A stretch of 64,000 bases of DNA, from contig WHVA01000239.1 in assembly GCA_015179125.1 (NCBI GenBank), positions 1 to 64,000 of the forward strand. The letters are read 5' to 3'. Positions 31,830-43,739 of the stretch are shown piece after piece (position 1 is the first letter of the stretch; every line of letters begins with the position of its first letter). The notes under the pieces are model-generated. The model saw only the letters and a list, made by a program, of their open reading frames with translations, had not been told where the DNA came from and did no database searches. The DNA is from Gautieria morchelliformis (taxonomy: Eukaryota > Basidiomycota > Agaricomycetes > Gomphales > Gomphaceae). The translations under genes were made by a program, and so were the position numbers.

Positions 31830-33341
31830 CAGGGAAGTCCGCGTGCCAATCTTCCCCGGTAAAAGTCTCCGGCATGTCTGACGTTCCGTGGTTAGCCATG
31901 CTTTGTCCATCCCGGGAGCTCGACGCTGACAGGGGAACTCGGCTACTAGACCTGATAGTTCCATATCGTGCTGACATCTCTAACTCATAGCGCTCCCGCT
32001 GCATAGTTAATGCATGTGCACGGTCTAGCTCCTCCTTGTGGGCTTGGTGTTCAAGTTTTAACTTCTCCTTCTCAAAGTCAGCTAGTACCTGTATTCTCAC
32101 CCGCTCCTCCCTGGACCGGTTTAGCTGTCCTGCAAGTTGCTCTGTAGTGGCTTGCCGTGCCTCCTGGATTTCTGACAGACCATCAAGCAGACCCTTGCGA
32201 CGGGTTGCCGTTGTGGAATTCAATGCCACCTGTGTGACAGTCTCGGGCTTCATGATAGCCTTCTGCATAGATACAGTCACCTGTTTGCTTCTGCTTGAGG
32301 AGCCGCTTTGTTCATGGTAGGTATCGTTGGGATCCTCAGAGGGAAGGCCGGCATCAAAGGAAAAGGGTGAGTACCATGTGTTATCTTCGCTTGATTCAAT
32401 ACTGGGTTCGCCATCGTTGTTTATTACCTTCATTATTGGTTAGTTATCTCAATAACCACAATTCACACTGTGACATACCAACAGAGAGCTCTCTGCCGGG
32501 CTCTTCACTACCTCTGAGGCAGACACACGGTCAAGGATGTCTAAATTGAGCTGCGAGGTGGAATGCGCAACGGCATCCCGAATAACCAAGGGACTAGTGC
32601 CCATAAGCCGCTGCATTCGCCGAAACCAAGGGAACCAGATCTTGATTTACCCTGCAGGCAGTAAGAACACAATCAGATATAGGTAAAGTTAGACGCACCC
32701 CACAAGTTGTCGATAGCACTACCTACTATGATTTCCTTTTCCTAAATCAAGATATTAGTTTACAACGGCTAACTTATGCATTGACACGGTTTTTAACTAC
32801 ATTCCCCATCTGTACCAATGACGCATCTTTCCAGCAGCCTGAGTGATGAGGGATAAGGACTCGTAATGCAAGGGAGCAATGATGATCAGCAACAGTCTTC
32901 GCACTGCTCTTGTTCTTGCTCTCGGCGCCCTTGTCCATACTGAACGCTGCTCGCATGACTGGGTCATCTTCAAGGACCGTTAGGAGCATGTCTGTGAGAT
33001 CATGCTCCTTAGCCCAGCTGGTGGCAACGTTAGTAACAGCACTTCATTACAGAAGATCGCACTCACGGCACTGGGGGGATCGAGGCTTCATCTCCCCTGA
33101 GTTTCTTGCCCTCCACCTTATGTCCCGGCTTAACAAGGGCAGGGTTTGCTTCGGGTTCTTCAATATCGTCATTGGTCATAGCAGCAGCCTTCACACTGGG
33201 CTTACGAGGCCTTTTGTTCATGGAGGAGTCAGCTTTTTTTACCTTAGCTGCATGGAGCAGAGCTTCCAGCTGTGGAACAGAAAGGGTGTCTATCGTAGCT
33301 GTTGTGACAGGTTCAGCACGTTTGCGCTTCCTGGGACTCAT
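31830..33341 (-). pseudogene. Lineage-specific hypothetical protein gene, 3' end removed by LTR copy C
   Basis: The start ATG at 33341-33339 gives MSPRKRKRAEPVTT, a basic nuclear-type start. After an intron at about 33012-33062 comes WAKEHDLTDMLLTVLEDDP and MGNVVKNRV, then IWFPWFRRMQRLMGTSPLVI and AVAHSTSQLNLDILDRV near 32540-32650, then a long charged helix (FEKEKLKLEHQAHKEELDR) near 32050. I recall this order from a widespread mushroom family of unknown function that is often multicopy. The exon border near 32650-32740 is unclear and holds an in-frame TAA in one reading. At 31824 the frame runs into the LTR, so the native end is lost. Confidence 0.55.
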
Positions 33342-33980
33342 ATCTCGGAAGGCAATGCAATGATGTGGCAGCTCAGAGGGTGTAGCAGATGGCGACAGCC
33401 TTTGGAGCTCCGCTAGGTGTGCCGGCCGAAATCCAAATCCAAAACGATGCAACTTTTCCAAATCACCTCCAGAGGCGCTTTGGAAATTTGGGTCGGTTTT
33501 GGGCACGAAACACCTTCTCAAATCCCCATCAAAACCACTCCAAATCCCCATCAAAACCGCTACTGTGATAGGCCCTAGTGTTCCACTGATTGTCCTGAGT
33601 TGCTATTCGAAGGAAGAAAGTGTTTATTTACCTTATTTCACCTGGTGCTCGACCCCAAGTAACTCACTCATTTGTTTTCCACTTGTGATGCCACGATGGT
33701 GATATTCGATTAGGTGATTGCTTATTACCTCGTCGTTTGGCTCAGCTTCAGTAGATTTTCACTTAGACTAGTACAATCTATAGTTGTATGGGGATGGTGC
33801 ACGCATGACACTCCGTGTATTGGTTCCTCCCTGTAGGGTTCCGATTATACTGGTTAGTGGTCATAATGAGTGGAAGCAATAACAACGGTAACTATAGCGC
33901 CCATGGGCACAGGCTCAAGATGTGGATTGTAGGTATATAAATTCTGTATTCTAAAATCTCCAATGTGCAATCTAGAGGTG
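33342..33980. other. Intergenic, nothing supported
   Basis: It includes the presumed promoter of the minus-strand gene and a short duplicated phrase, AAATCCCCATCAAAACC, at about 33520-33560. No gene or RNA signal was seen. Confidence 0.3.
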
Positions 33981-36900
33981 ACGATGCTCACGCACCGTAC
34001 CGGTATTGATGGTTAATGATGCTTTACCGCAGCTCGAGGAGGCAAGGACACCACCGATAGCCTCGCTCGAGCGGAAAACAGAGGGCTTGGCAGGCATGCA
34101 GGTTGCGGTGCGGGGACAGTGCGTGACCAGGTGCGGAGGTTGATAAAGGCAATCTGCTCAGCTAGACTGGTGTGGGACGGGGAATATGGGAGAGGCAGTA
34201 GGGGTGTCGGCGTCGGCGGAGGAAGGATGAGCTCGACGCGTGATAGAGGAGGGAATGAGGTGTGGTGGAAGAGGTGGGACTGGCAGGAATGCATGTTGTA
34301 GGGTCGGGAGCAAGGATACAAGCCAACAGAGAGGGGCCTGGTTGGTTGGCTTTGGTAACTCCAACATGGATCGCATTGTCCTGCCTGTCAAGAATGATTC
34401 TGTCTTGGACCTAGACATCGAGGGATTTTCTGGTTTTTCCCCATCTTTGCTTGGGTCAATGTTATCCTTATGTTGACCAGAACGTCAACTCAAGAATATG
34501 GGGGAGAGTGGAACATTTCAAATATCAGGTATCTGCCTCACCAAGGGCTTCCCTCGAAGTATGTGTCGAACACAAGTTGTTTACGCTCAACACTATGGCC
34601 GAATACCTCAGACTCATGCTGGGTGGGTTAGGATGAGTGTGGGCTGAATTGATTCAGGATCAACTCATTGGCTCCTTGACGCACTGCAGTGTCGATGTGT
34701 CATCCATCATACTCATTAACTCAAGAGGTTTCGTCGGTCCTTCATCGTTCGTGCATGGCATTGTCTTACCGTTTCATCGTCCCAGGTGATTCTAACATCC
34801 TTCCATCTCATCCGCATCCTGTCTTCCTCTCATCTCATCGTCCCCACCCGCCATTCTCCCTTGTCTCAGAGTCCATACGGGTGTGAGCGTGGGCACTCGT
34901 CCATCCAAGTCGTCCCACTCCTCATTGGCTCGTGTTGTCCTCTCACCGTGCCGTTCCATTCTGCCACCATCCTCAACATCACATCCTTGGCTCCGGCGAC
35001 ACTCATCAGCACCATTTAACTCCCCTCAACTCCACGGGCCCGCATCTCGACCCCGATCAGGCACGCACCAACCGATCACGATCAGGCCACCTGCACGCAA
35101 TTACGCCATGCGATCACGATCACGCGGCGATCATCCATCACGCCACACTTATCAATACCTGCCCTGATCGGCGTGTGGAAGTAGGGTGCCGAGCACTCAG
35201 TACGGCTACTCAAGCTCGGTGATATAAGAAACAAGCATTTCTGGGTCCCACACCCGGTGATCCGGATCGTCTCGTCATCAGATCCCGAGACGATGCGCTT
35301 TCAGGAGAGCCGAGTAGACACCTGATGGAGCATATCATATGTCTCCACGCTCATGGACAAAAACGGGTTGCGCCGTACAGAAAGTGGGGACCGGCGCTAT
35401 GACCAGCACACGGAAGTATGGAAGCGGCAGAAAAGGCACTCAATGGAAGCATCCAGCACCAAGCTCCGATTGGCAACAGGCAAGTTGCCAAGATCGGGAG
35501 GAAGAAGCGCAAGAAGTGAACCCGAAGTCAGGACCGCGAAGCCGAAGGAATGCTCCCGACACGTGCCCGCCAGCCACAATTCATCTCTCAAGCACCAGAT
35601 GGGTAGTACACGCATCTCATCGGGATGGCTTAGCTTGGGGACCGGTGCTGTGGGTATATAGCAGTGAGTTAGTCAAAATCTTCGGTGAGTCAACTTAACT
35701 TCATCCCTATCAGTCTACATGTGTTGATCCTGACACCGGGGACCATCAGATCGTATGGTTTAGCTTGGGCAGCTGCGATGCAATGGCTGTGTTGCACACA
35801 GAGGCTATGATATTCGCGTGCCTGACTCATGAATGATAAATGTCCTGACTGGGCCATTATGGTATGTCCTTTTCACCAGACATATTCGCACTGGCGCTAG
35901 CAACAGCTTCCTTTTCGTTGACATAGTAGTGTGGATCGTCGATAGCCTACTATATCAGAAAACACCTGTAATATTGAAATATTTGATAAAAATTATTTGT
36001 TGGTATACAGAAAGATTCGAAGCTAACTGTGAATGTGAAGAGCCTCGGACAGGTGCCGATGCAGGCTCCTTGACCTCTGGATGCTCCAACTAGCTAGTGA
36101 ATTTCAAAGTTCCATGTAGCCTCAAATGGAACCCTGTTTAAGAATCCGGGGGTCGGTTTCTCGTGCTGATCAAGTCCAGCCTTCATCCTGAATCCACTGC
36201 CAAGCCGCCCGTTTTTAGACGGTCGGACCACCCAGTGGAAGAACCCATCTGACGAAAAGAGTAATGGCATAGGCATCGGCCTCGCATGGGGGATGCACAC
36301 TCGCACCCCCACTCTGAAACCGTCCACCTTGACACGAGACAGAAACAATGCAGCATGAAAAAGGAACGAAACGCCGCCGCCCAATGTGGGCGGCACGAGT
36401 CGACTTCCCGCCCAGAGAAGAAGAACACCACCCGAGAATGAGAGCACGAAGCACACAACGAACATGACGAAGGAACACTCACAGCAGTGGCGTCGTCAAA
36501 TAAATCCACACCATTCTCCTCCAGCCGACGGCATCGACAGCTGCTTCACGTCCGCCTGTCTTTTGTCACCATGAAGGTCTAGGCCCTTGGCGTTGAGGAA
36601 GGTTAAATAGTGCTGGTGGGTGTCTCTGGAGCTAGAGGATGTGATGCAGGCCACGTGAGAGAATGAAATGACACAGTGAGGGGACAACATGAGCCAATGA
36701 TGAGTTGGATGACTCGGATCGAGCGCTCGCCGTCGCACCCGCGTGAACTCCGAGACAAGGGAGAATGACGTGGTGGGACGATGTGATGAGAGGACGATAG
36801 GATGAGAATGAGATGGAAACATGAGATGGAAGCATGAGAGAATGACATGGGACGATGAAACGGTAAGACAATGCCGCGCACGAATGATGAAGGAGGACGA

Positions 36901-39850
36901 AACCCCTGAGCCGCTGTCCCCACACCCCTACCGGTATACACACCCAGCTATTCATTTCGCTACCCCTCGCCTGACAGGGTAGCTCACACACGCCCTCTCC
37001 GCTCGAGCGAGGCTATCGGTAGTGTTATTCCTTCCTTGAGCCGTCACGGTAAATCCTCGTTAACCGTCAATACCGAATTCGGTTGTGAGTGAGACGAGGT
37101 CAGACGGCGGCACGTGCTCTCTGCTCCCTGTTTGCTCAACTGTGCTTATTATGCCCACTGGACCCAACCTTTCCTTTGACTGTTCCTTTGACTGTTCCTT
37201 TGCCTGTTCCTTTGATTGTTCCTTTGATTGTTCCTTTCACCCGCCCTCCGTTTACCTTCCTCTCACGCGACCTTCCTTTCACTTTTCCTTTCACTCACCC
37301 CAATTCGTCACCGTCATCCTGTCGTTGTCCTATTCATTCATGTATCACACCCCACCCTGCTGCACAATCCCCCTTTTGATGTCCGCCCTGGTGACCATGT
37401 TCTATCAACAAGAGCCTGACCATGATTCGTGACCATTCCGCTGTCTCGCCAGCCTCCTCCAAACAGGATGCTCACAACTACGTTCCACCCTGTCTTGCCT
37501 ATGTCTACGCCGGCACGGCCATACTCCAAACCATAGCCTCTCCTCGACAGATTCCGCACAGTCCCACGCCCTCTACTGGGAGCCATGCCGACAGGCGTCC
37601 CGCGCACCTCACCTATGGGCCCGCCCACGGCCTCGACCTCGCCCTCCGAGCCAACACAGACGGGGACATGGACCTGGACACGGCGTCCATCAAGACCGCA
37701 ACAGGGCTGAGCCTGCCCATCGTATCCACGCGGTCGCGCACCCCACTCTCACCCACGCCTCCGGCTCCACAAGGCTCCAGTCCACACGCTTCTGAATCAC
37801 GTGCCCACGTGTCCACCTCAGGCATGGGCTCCAGCCTGAATGAGAACGCACATGTCCGGGAGATGCGGGCTCAGACCCTGAACCGGCCGCAGGATCCCGC
37901 GCAACGCCACACACACACTGAATGGAAGACAGCATGGTCTGAGGTATAAAAGCATGCCATGAGGGAATAAGGATGGTACCGATTCCCTCGGCGCCATGCA
38001 GACGACGAGCCCGGGATCAGCGCCAAAAAACAAACTGCCGCAGCGCTGCTGCTTCCACAAAATGGCACCGAACCCACTTTTAAAGAACCCATCCCTGTCT
38101 CTCCTTCGCCAACCGCTCCATCACCAAGGCGCCTCCTGGGTCCGCCTCCGTCACTTTGACTGGGCCCTCCCCACAACCGTCAGCAGTCCCAGCCTAAAAC
38201 GGCTCCGCTCTGCGCCTGTGCTGCCATCCGAGGCGGGTGCGGGGGAGGAGGCAGGGGATCATGCCCACACCTGCTCTGTTCTCGGCACGCCCGCCGAGTC
38301 AGGCATTGATGACGGGGGGAGCTTGCTGGCGACACCAATGGTGTGGGCAATTAGGGCGAGGACGGGTTGGGGCTGGAGGAGAATAGTGTGTATTTATTTG
38401 ACAACGCTGCTGCCGTGAGTGGTCCTTCGTCATGTTTGTTGTGTGCTTCGTGCTACCATTCTCGGTGGGTGTTCTTCTTCTCTGGGCAGGAAGTTGACTC
38501 GTGCTGCCCGCATTGGGCGGCGGCGTTTCTTTTCTTTTTCATGCTGCATTGTCTCTGTCTCATGTCGAGGTGGACAGTTTCAGAGTGGAGGCGTGAGTGC
38601 ACATCCCCCATGCGAGGCCGATGCCTATGCCATTACTCTTTTCGTCAGAATGGGTTCTTCCACTGGGTGATCCGACCGTCTAAAAACGTGTGGCTTGGCA
38701 GTGGATTCAGGGTGAACGCTGGACTCGATTAGTGCATCTGGTTCAAGGTGATATTCGAGTCTTGCCACGCACCCGTCAGGGATGGTTCTGCGTCTCTGTC
38801 TCTATCTCTGTCTCGGACCTCTCTGCCTGTCTTGGGCGGACGGCGGGGGTGGTATCTACATGGGTGGCTGGTGGGGATGCATTTTTGTGGCCCTGCGGGG
38901 CAGGGGTGCGGTTGCTTGTGCGGGGATTTGTTGAGCCGCTCGACGAGCTTATTCAGCCGCTGTCGGTCTTGCACTGCATGGAGCGTGTCTCGTGCGCGGC
39001 TCCTGCTGCATTACACCCTTGTCTTTCTTGGCGAGGCCCTCGCGAGTGGAATTGGTGTAGTGTTTTTTGCGCGGGGTTCATCGTGGCAGTGTGCGCACGG
39101 GAGCGGCTTCGTTCTTTGTCGTGTGTGTCGTTTCATTGGGGTCGCTGTTTGTTGCCTTCAAGATGTCTGCATACCATTCAGGTCAGGGCGCTTGGTGGTG
39201 CGCTGCTTGAACGGCCATTGTGTATGTGGCCTACTCTGCCCTGTTTTTGTTCTTTTGTCATCTTAACCATGCGCGACATGGTCTGACCCACCCGCCTTTG
39301 CATTCCATTGGAGCCATTTCTCCAGTCTTCTTGCCTGTGCGTCGGCCCTCTACCCCCCGCCCCCGCGCACCCACTATCCTGTCTGTCTACGTGCCGCGTA
39401 GCGTGTAGTTGATGGGCGTGGGCAGTGTTGTGTCAATGAGGTGGCCTGATGCGCTATGCAGACTCGTACGGCGTTGTGCTGGCCCTTGTTCTGTCTGCTC
39501 TGCGTATCCGAGGCTCTTCTACGTCCACAAAATGGATGACGACAGTTTCTCCCACATGACTGATCCGGCGCTTGAGAGATGAATTGTGCACGTGGCACCA
39601 CGTGTCCCGAGCGGGTTCCTTCGGCTTCGGGTTCCTGGCTTCGGGTTCCTGACTATATACTTACTCTTCTTGCGCTTCTTCCTCCCGATCCTGGCAACTT
39701 TCCTTTCTGTTGCCAATCGGAGTTTGGCGCTGGAGGCTTCAATTGACTGCCTTTTCGGCTGCTTCCGTCGTTCCGTGTGGCGGTTATAGCTCCGGTCCCC
39801 GCTTGCTGTACGGCGCAACCCCTTTCGTGTGCGCATTCTGAGGACGAGTG
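33981..39850. repeat. Cluster of large diverged inverted duplications
   Basis: Several blocks recur in opposite orientation: about 33990-34080 with 36995-37080 (shared GCCTCGCTCGAGC), about 34700-35040 with 36580-36930, about 35345-35640 with 39545-39850, and about 36165-36500 with 38395-38730 (shared CATGCGAGGCCGATGCCTATG type block). Identity by eye is about 75-90 percent. Open frames inside (for example 37422-37949 plus and 38690-39286 plus) have no recognisable domain and run antisense to each other. This looks like two or more copies of an unknown repeat that inserted next to each other in opposite directions, then rearranged. Confidence 0.7.
37171..37238 (+). repeat. 12-bp tandem repeat (TTCCTTTGACTG), nearly six units
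   Basis: Units start at 37171, 37183, 37195, 37207, 37219 and 37231 with one- or two-base changes. No gene function is evident. Confidence 0.9.
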
Positions 39851-39914
39851 TGGAGAAGTTTATCTTCTATTATTTTCGCCGTCTTCCATTCTTTTGTATT
39901 TTGATTTTTTATTC

Positions 39915-40185
39915 TTGCTCCTCTCCACGCACACCAGATAGTCGCTGACACCTACTCACAGGGGTGACAAGGATGCGCTTCCAAAACCGTGCAGACTCCG
40001 CGGACAGGTGGAGTTTGGCCAAGAGCACGGCCGTGTCGCGACGTGTGCTGCACCGAACCGCCTCGGGAGACAGTACGAGCACCACTGGGATGGGTGCCAT
40101 CGCTGCATCAGCCATGTATGAGATAAGGGAGAGCCCTGCGCTGCCGTACCTCACTGTGGATAGCGGAACCATTGAAAACATATAG
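39915..40185 (+). repeat. Dispersed repeat modules shared with 45.9 and 48.3 kb
   Basis: The block at about 39916-39960 (TTGCTCCTCTCCACGCACA) recurs at about 45922-45965, and the block at about 40005-40150 (GGCCGTGTCGCGACGTGTGC) recurs at about 48365-48515, all in the same orientation. The modules are adjacent here but separated by 2.4 kb there. Confidence 0.8.
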
Positions 40186-41508
40186 GCTGACCCACTGGAT
40201 TTCAATTTTCACTGCTTCTGCCACTGAAACAGCACCCAATGAAAAACCCACTGAAAATTTTTCAGTAAATATGTTCACTGAAATTATCACTGAAGTATTT
40301 TAGGTGGTTTAGGCATTGAAAATTTCCATGATATTTTAATGACATTTCAGTGCAACATGCACTAGTAATTTACATGCACAGCCTCATGAAATTTCAGTGA
40401 ACAAGGCATGGGAACTCCATGATATAGTCACAGAAAAAAAGGAAGTAACATCAATGAAAAGTCCACAAAAACTTCACTGAAAATCCATGCGGTCGGCCAG
40501 GAAAATAATGGACGAGGAACGCTGGATGTCATTGAGTCGGTAGGTGAAATTCCATGACTGGGCACTGGATATAGGGGAGAGAGGAAGTGATAATGGCACT
40601 GATAACACCATGGTAAGGAAATGAAAATCAACCAAAACCTCACAACACTCACTATGTTCCAAAACAGCATCTTCCTAGCTGTCCTCAAACACAGTCCGCA
40701 CGTAGTCCCCGCTGCGATCCACAATCCCGCATCGTTTGTTACTCACATAGACTCGGCCCACAGCATGCAGGATTGCATTGAGATTAATGAACGCCAGTGT
40801 GTGCATTGTTAAATATGACACCACTTCTCGAGCGGCATCTCTGCCAAGCAGCTCGCTCTTGCACGTTCTTGATCTCCAACAGTATCTAGGTCTCCTATCC
40901 AATCATATTTGGCTTCCTCCTCATTTCCAAGTCTTACAGGTTCCTGAGGGTCATGGATATTGTTCTCTTGAAGACAAGGCAGAGGTGAAGCTTGGGTGGG
41001 GTTACATCGGCAGGGTGATGCGGTAATTCATGAGGGTGGTGAGACACAGGGACTGATTGTGATGGTGAATTAGAGTTATTGCCTGTATTATGAGTAGGTT
41101 GCGGTGACCAGCAATTAAATTTCGAAAGGTAAAAATACGAGCTCACCGTCAACTGTCGAATGGTATGCAGTGGGGCGTTCCTTGGAGTTGATGTTTCCAC
41201 GCTCGGTCTTATGACATCAATTTGTTGCAGTGCGAGCAGCAGACTTGACTTGTTGTCGCATGCATGTTAAGTGTCGCAGGCTGGACAGACTCGAAACACA
41301 CTGTGTCACACACACACCCACAACACGTCAAATGTCAGGTCACGTGTTTTTTTTTTCCTTACCACGACCACCCCTCTGGCAGCCCATCTCTTGTTTTGAG
41401 ATCCACACTGACCGGGGGCACCCTGGTGCATTTTCATTTCAGTTTCTGCTTCCTCATACCGTTTCCCTCATCATGTGATGTTGCTTTTTTGTTTTTTATC
41501 TTTTATTT
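40186..41508. other. About 1.3 kb, no supported gene
   Basis: From about 40200 to 40470 the sequence is rich in imperfect repeats around TCACTGAAA/TTTCAGTG in both orientations, which gives many weak hairpins. Nothing coding is recognisable up to the kinase fragment at 41509. Confidence 0.35.
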
Positions 41509-41656
41509 TTTGTGGTTTTGTGGTACTGACGCATACATGTCGCCTGAGATTGTCCTGGAAACCCCATTTTACCTCCCCATGGACCTCTTCAGCCTTGATG
41601 TCATTTTCTCTGAGATCGCTGCCCGTAGGTTAGCAGACAATGCACAGGTGTCGTGA
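41509..41656 (+). pseudogene. Protein kinase fragment (activation segment to helix F)
   Basis: One short open stretch reads GTDAYMSPEIVLETPFYLPM followed by DLFSLDVIFSEIAARRLA, matching the APE-type motif (here SPE) and the following D-x-W/F-S-x-G region of tyrosine-kinase-like kinases from mushrooms. The Gly of the last motif is replaced by Asp. The frame stops just after, and no N-lobe or catalytic loop is seen upstream. It is an isolated fragment. Confidence 0.6.
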
Positions 41657-43739
41657 GTGACCTTGGAGGTGGAAAAAAAGGCAGCGGAATGGAGGTACGT
41701 GCACAGTAAAGCAAATGTGATGACAAAGAGCTGATGAAAGCTGTTATGGGGCTGGGGAGCATTGACTTAGGTCTTGGGAGTGACTGGGACAATGTACAAA
41801 GTGGTATGTTACTGGCTATTACACTTAGCCCAGACTGTTACATTCCCTTTTCTCCATTTACGCTCATTTGTATTTCTGTTCGAAATGGCTAACACCCATT
41901 TTCAGTGGCCCAACCCATCACCAATCAAAGCATGAGCTCCAAGCCTGAATCACGCACCACTTTCTCGTTTGAGAGTCCATCGGATTACAGCACCACAGTG
42001 GTATGTGCGGTGCCAACTGGTGCTTTAAAATTGTCGATTCTAACTGAATGGCGAGGTTGACCAGGAGCCCTCTCCTCAGATTCCAGATGAGTCTCTCCTC
42101 CGCCGTCGCAACCAGGGCTTCCGTCTCTTCACATATCCATTCCACTGGCCATATCTCTCGAGTCCCTGTCCAATCTCATCCCCGACACGTCTGTCGATGC
42201 TCCTACACCAGATACCATTCTTCATCTTTACAAGCTCATCATTGCTCAAGCTGCTGACCTTGCTGGTGCAACCTCAGAACTGCGCGTCGAGCCAGGGGAC
42301 ATGTTCTTCGCAAAGGTGCGTGGGGCAGACAGGATGAGATAGTTTGCCTGACACATGTTTTGCTAGTGTCTGCAAACGGCACTGGGGATCCTGAGGTATG
42401 TGCCCGAGTGCTTCTTCACGATGGGCATGTTCTGTGGTGTGTTTCTGCTCAGGTGTGTTGCCTGCCGTTTTCTTTCTGCGCATGTTAGGCTTTGATATTG
42501 TTATAGATGCAGCATGCGTGCATTGTGGCACTCGTCACGCGCTTCGTGGAGGTGCTCGCGTCGCCTGCGGCGTCAGTCGACGGGACGCAAGTCAATTAAA
42601 ACTAAAAATCGAAAAGAATGGCAGCACCGCGCTTCACTCTAAATTTTGGGTGGCCGATATCTCGGTGTAATTCCAAAAATTATCGGAAAGTAATCCGAAT
42701 AGTACCCAAATTGTGCGCTCGCGAGATTTGACCTTCTGTCCAAATAAAAACGGCATGTAACCCAAATTCCATCCAAGATTTCAGCTAGATTCTCTCCACA
42801 CAAGAAATTATCACGGGTGCTATTACCCAGCTAGGCAGCCAGCTGCAGCCTCAATGATTGCAAGAAAAATTGATAGAAAGAGGTATATAACAAGAAATGG
42901 CCCAGTAATCATTTCCCTATGATAGCTGAGGATACACTGGCATCATTGCTCGACTCAGGCGAGGAGGGGGAGCATTCCCTGCATGAAGATCCGTGATTGC
43001 ACGGTGACGGCGTCAAAAGGTCCTTTGCCACAGGAAATTGACCGGAATGTGTCCTCTGAAGCGAGGGAGGTGTCAAGTAGATGTAGGGGATGTAGAGCAT
43101 GTGCGGTGCCAGCGCGTTGTCATCCCCCACGAGTCATGCTGAGTAAAGGTAAAGTGCTTTATCTGCAAGAGCTCGAGGTCGGCTTCAGCCTCATCAGCCG
43201 AAATGCTAGACAAGCTAGATAAACAGGGAGGGTGTTCGTCACGGGCCACATGTTGAGGAATGGACTTCGATTCTCGGTCGCTGTTCTTAGGCGAAAGATA
43301 TACAGTACATGGATGGAAGGAAATGCTGGACCATTCGATTCTTCAGAGGAGATTAGGTTAATAGGCGGATGCTTTCGTTTTCTCGTGTTTTTTTTGTTTT
43401 GGCGTCGAAGAGAAAGCTATTGGACACTGGGTGCACGGACACTACATGATCTCATGTGACATTGTCAACAAACTGTAGAGTGCAGACCCGGGTAACCGGC
43501 GGCGTCCGGCGGCTATCCGAAATTTAGGAACTTATACAGATCTGTCTCACAAGGTATTCTGGCAGCAAGCAGAGGACACACAGCTCAATTTCGTCCGTAT
43601 TTTCCATGCGCAAGGGGCCATGACCTGACAACTGCTGCACATAATTTCTGAACAAGGTCCCACGACTCCAACAGACGTTATGTCCCATCGGACTGATAGT
43701 TTCCATTACTGGAGTCACAGCTGGGAGCATCACTACGTC
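41657..43739. other. About 2 kb without a supported gene
   Basis: A plus-strand stretch at about 42125-42310 reads like part of a helical protein (TPDTILHLYKLIIAQAADLA) but has no clear exon limits. The remainder shows only short unrelated frames and a T-rich run near 43385-43400. Confidence 0.25.

Noticed and set aside
41918-42257. Gene on either strand around 42.1 kb
   Set aside because: Short overlapping frames on both strands, no splice sites that link them and no motif firm enough to name a family.
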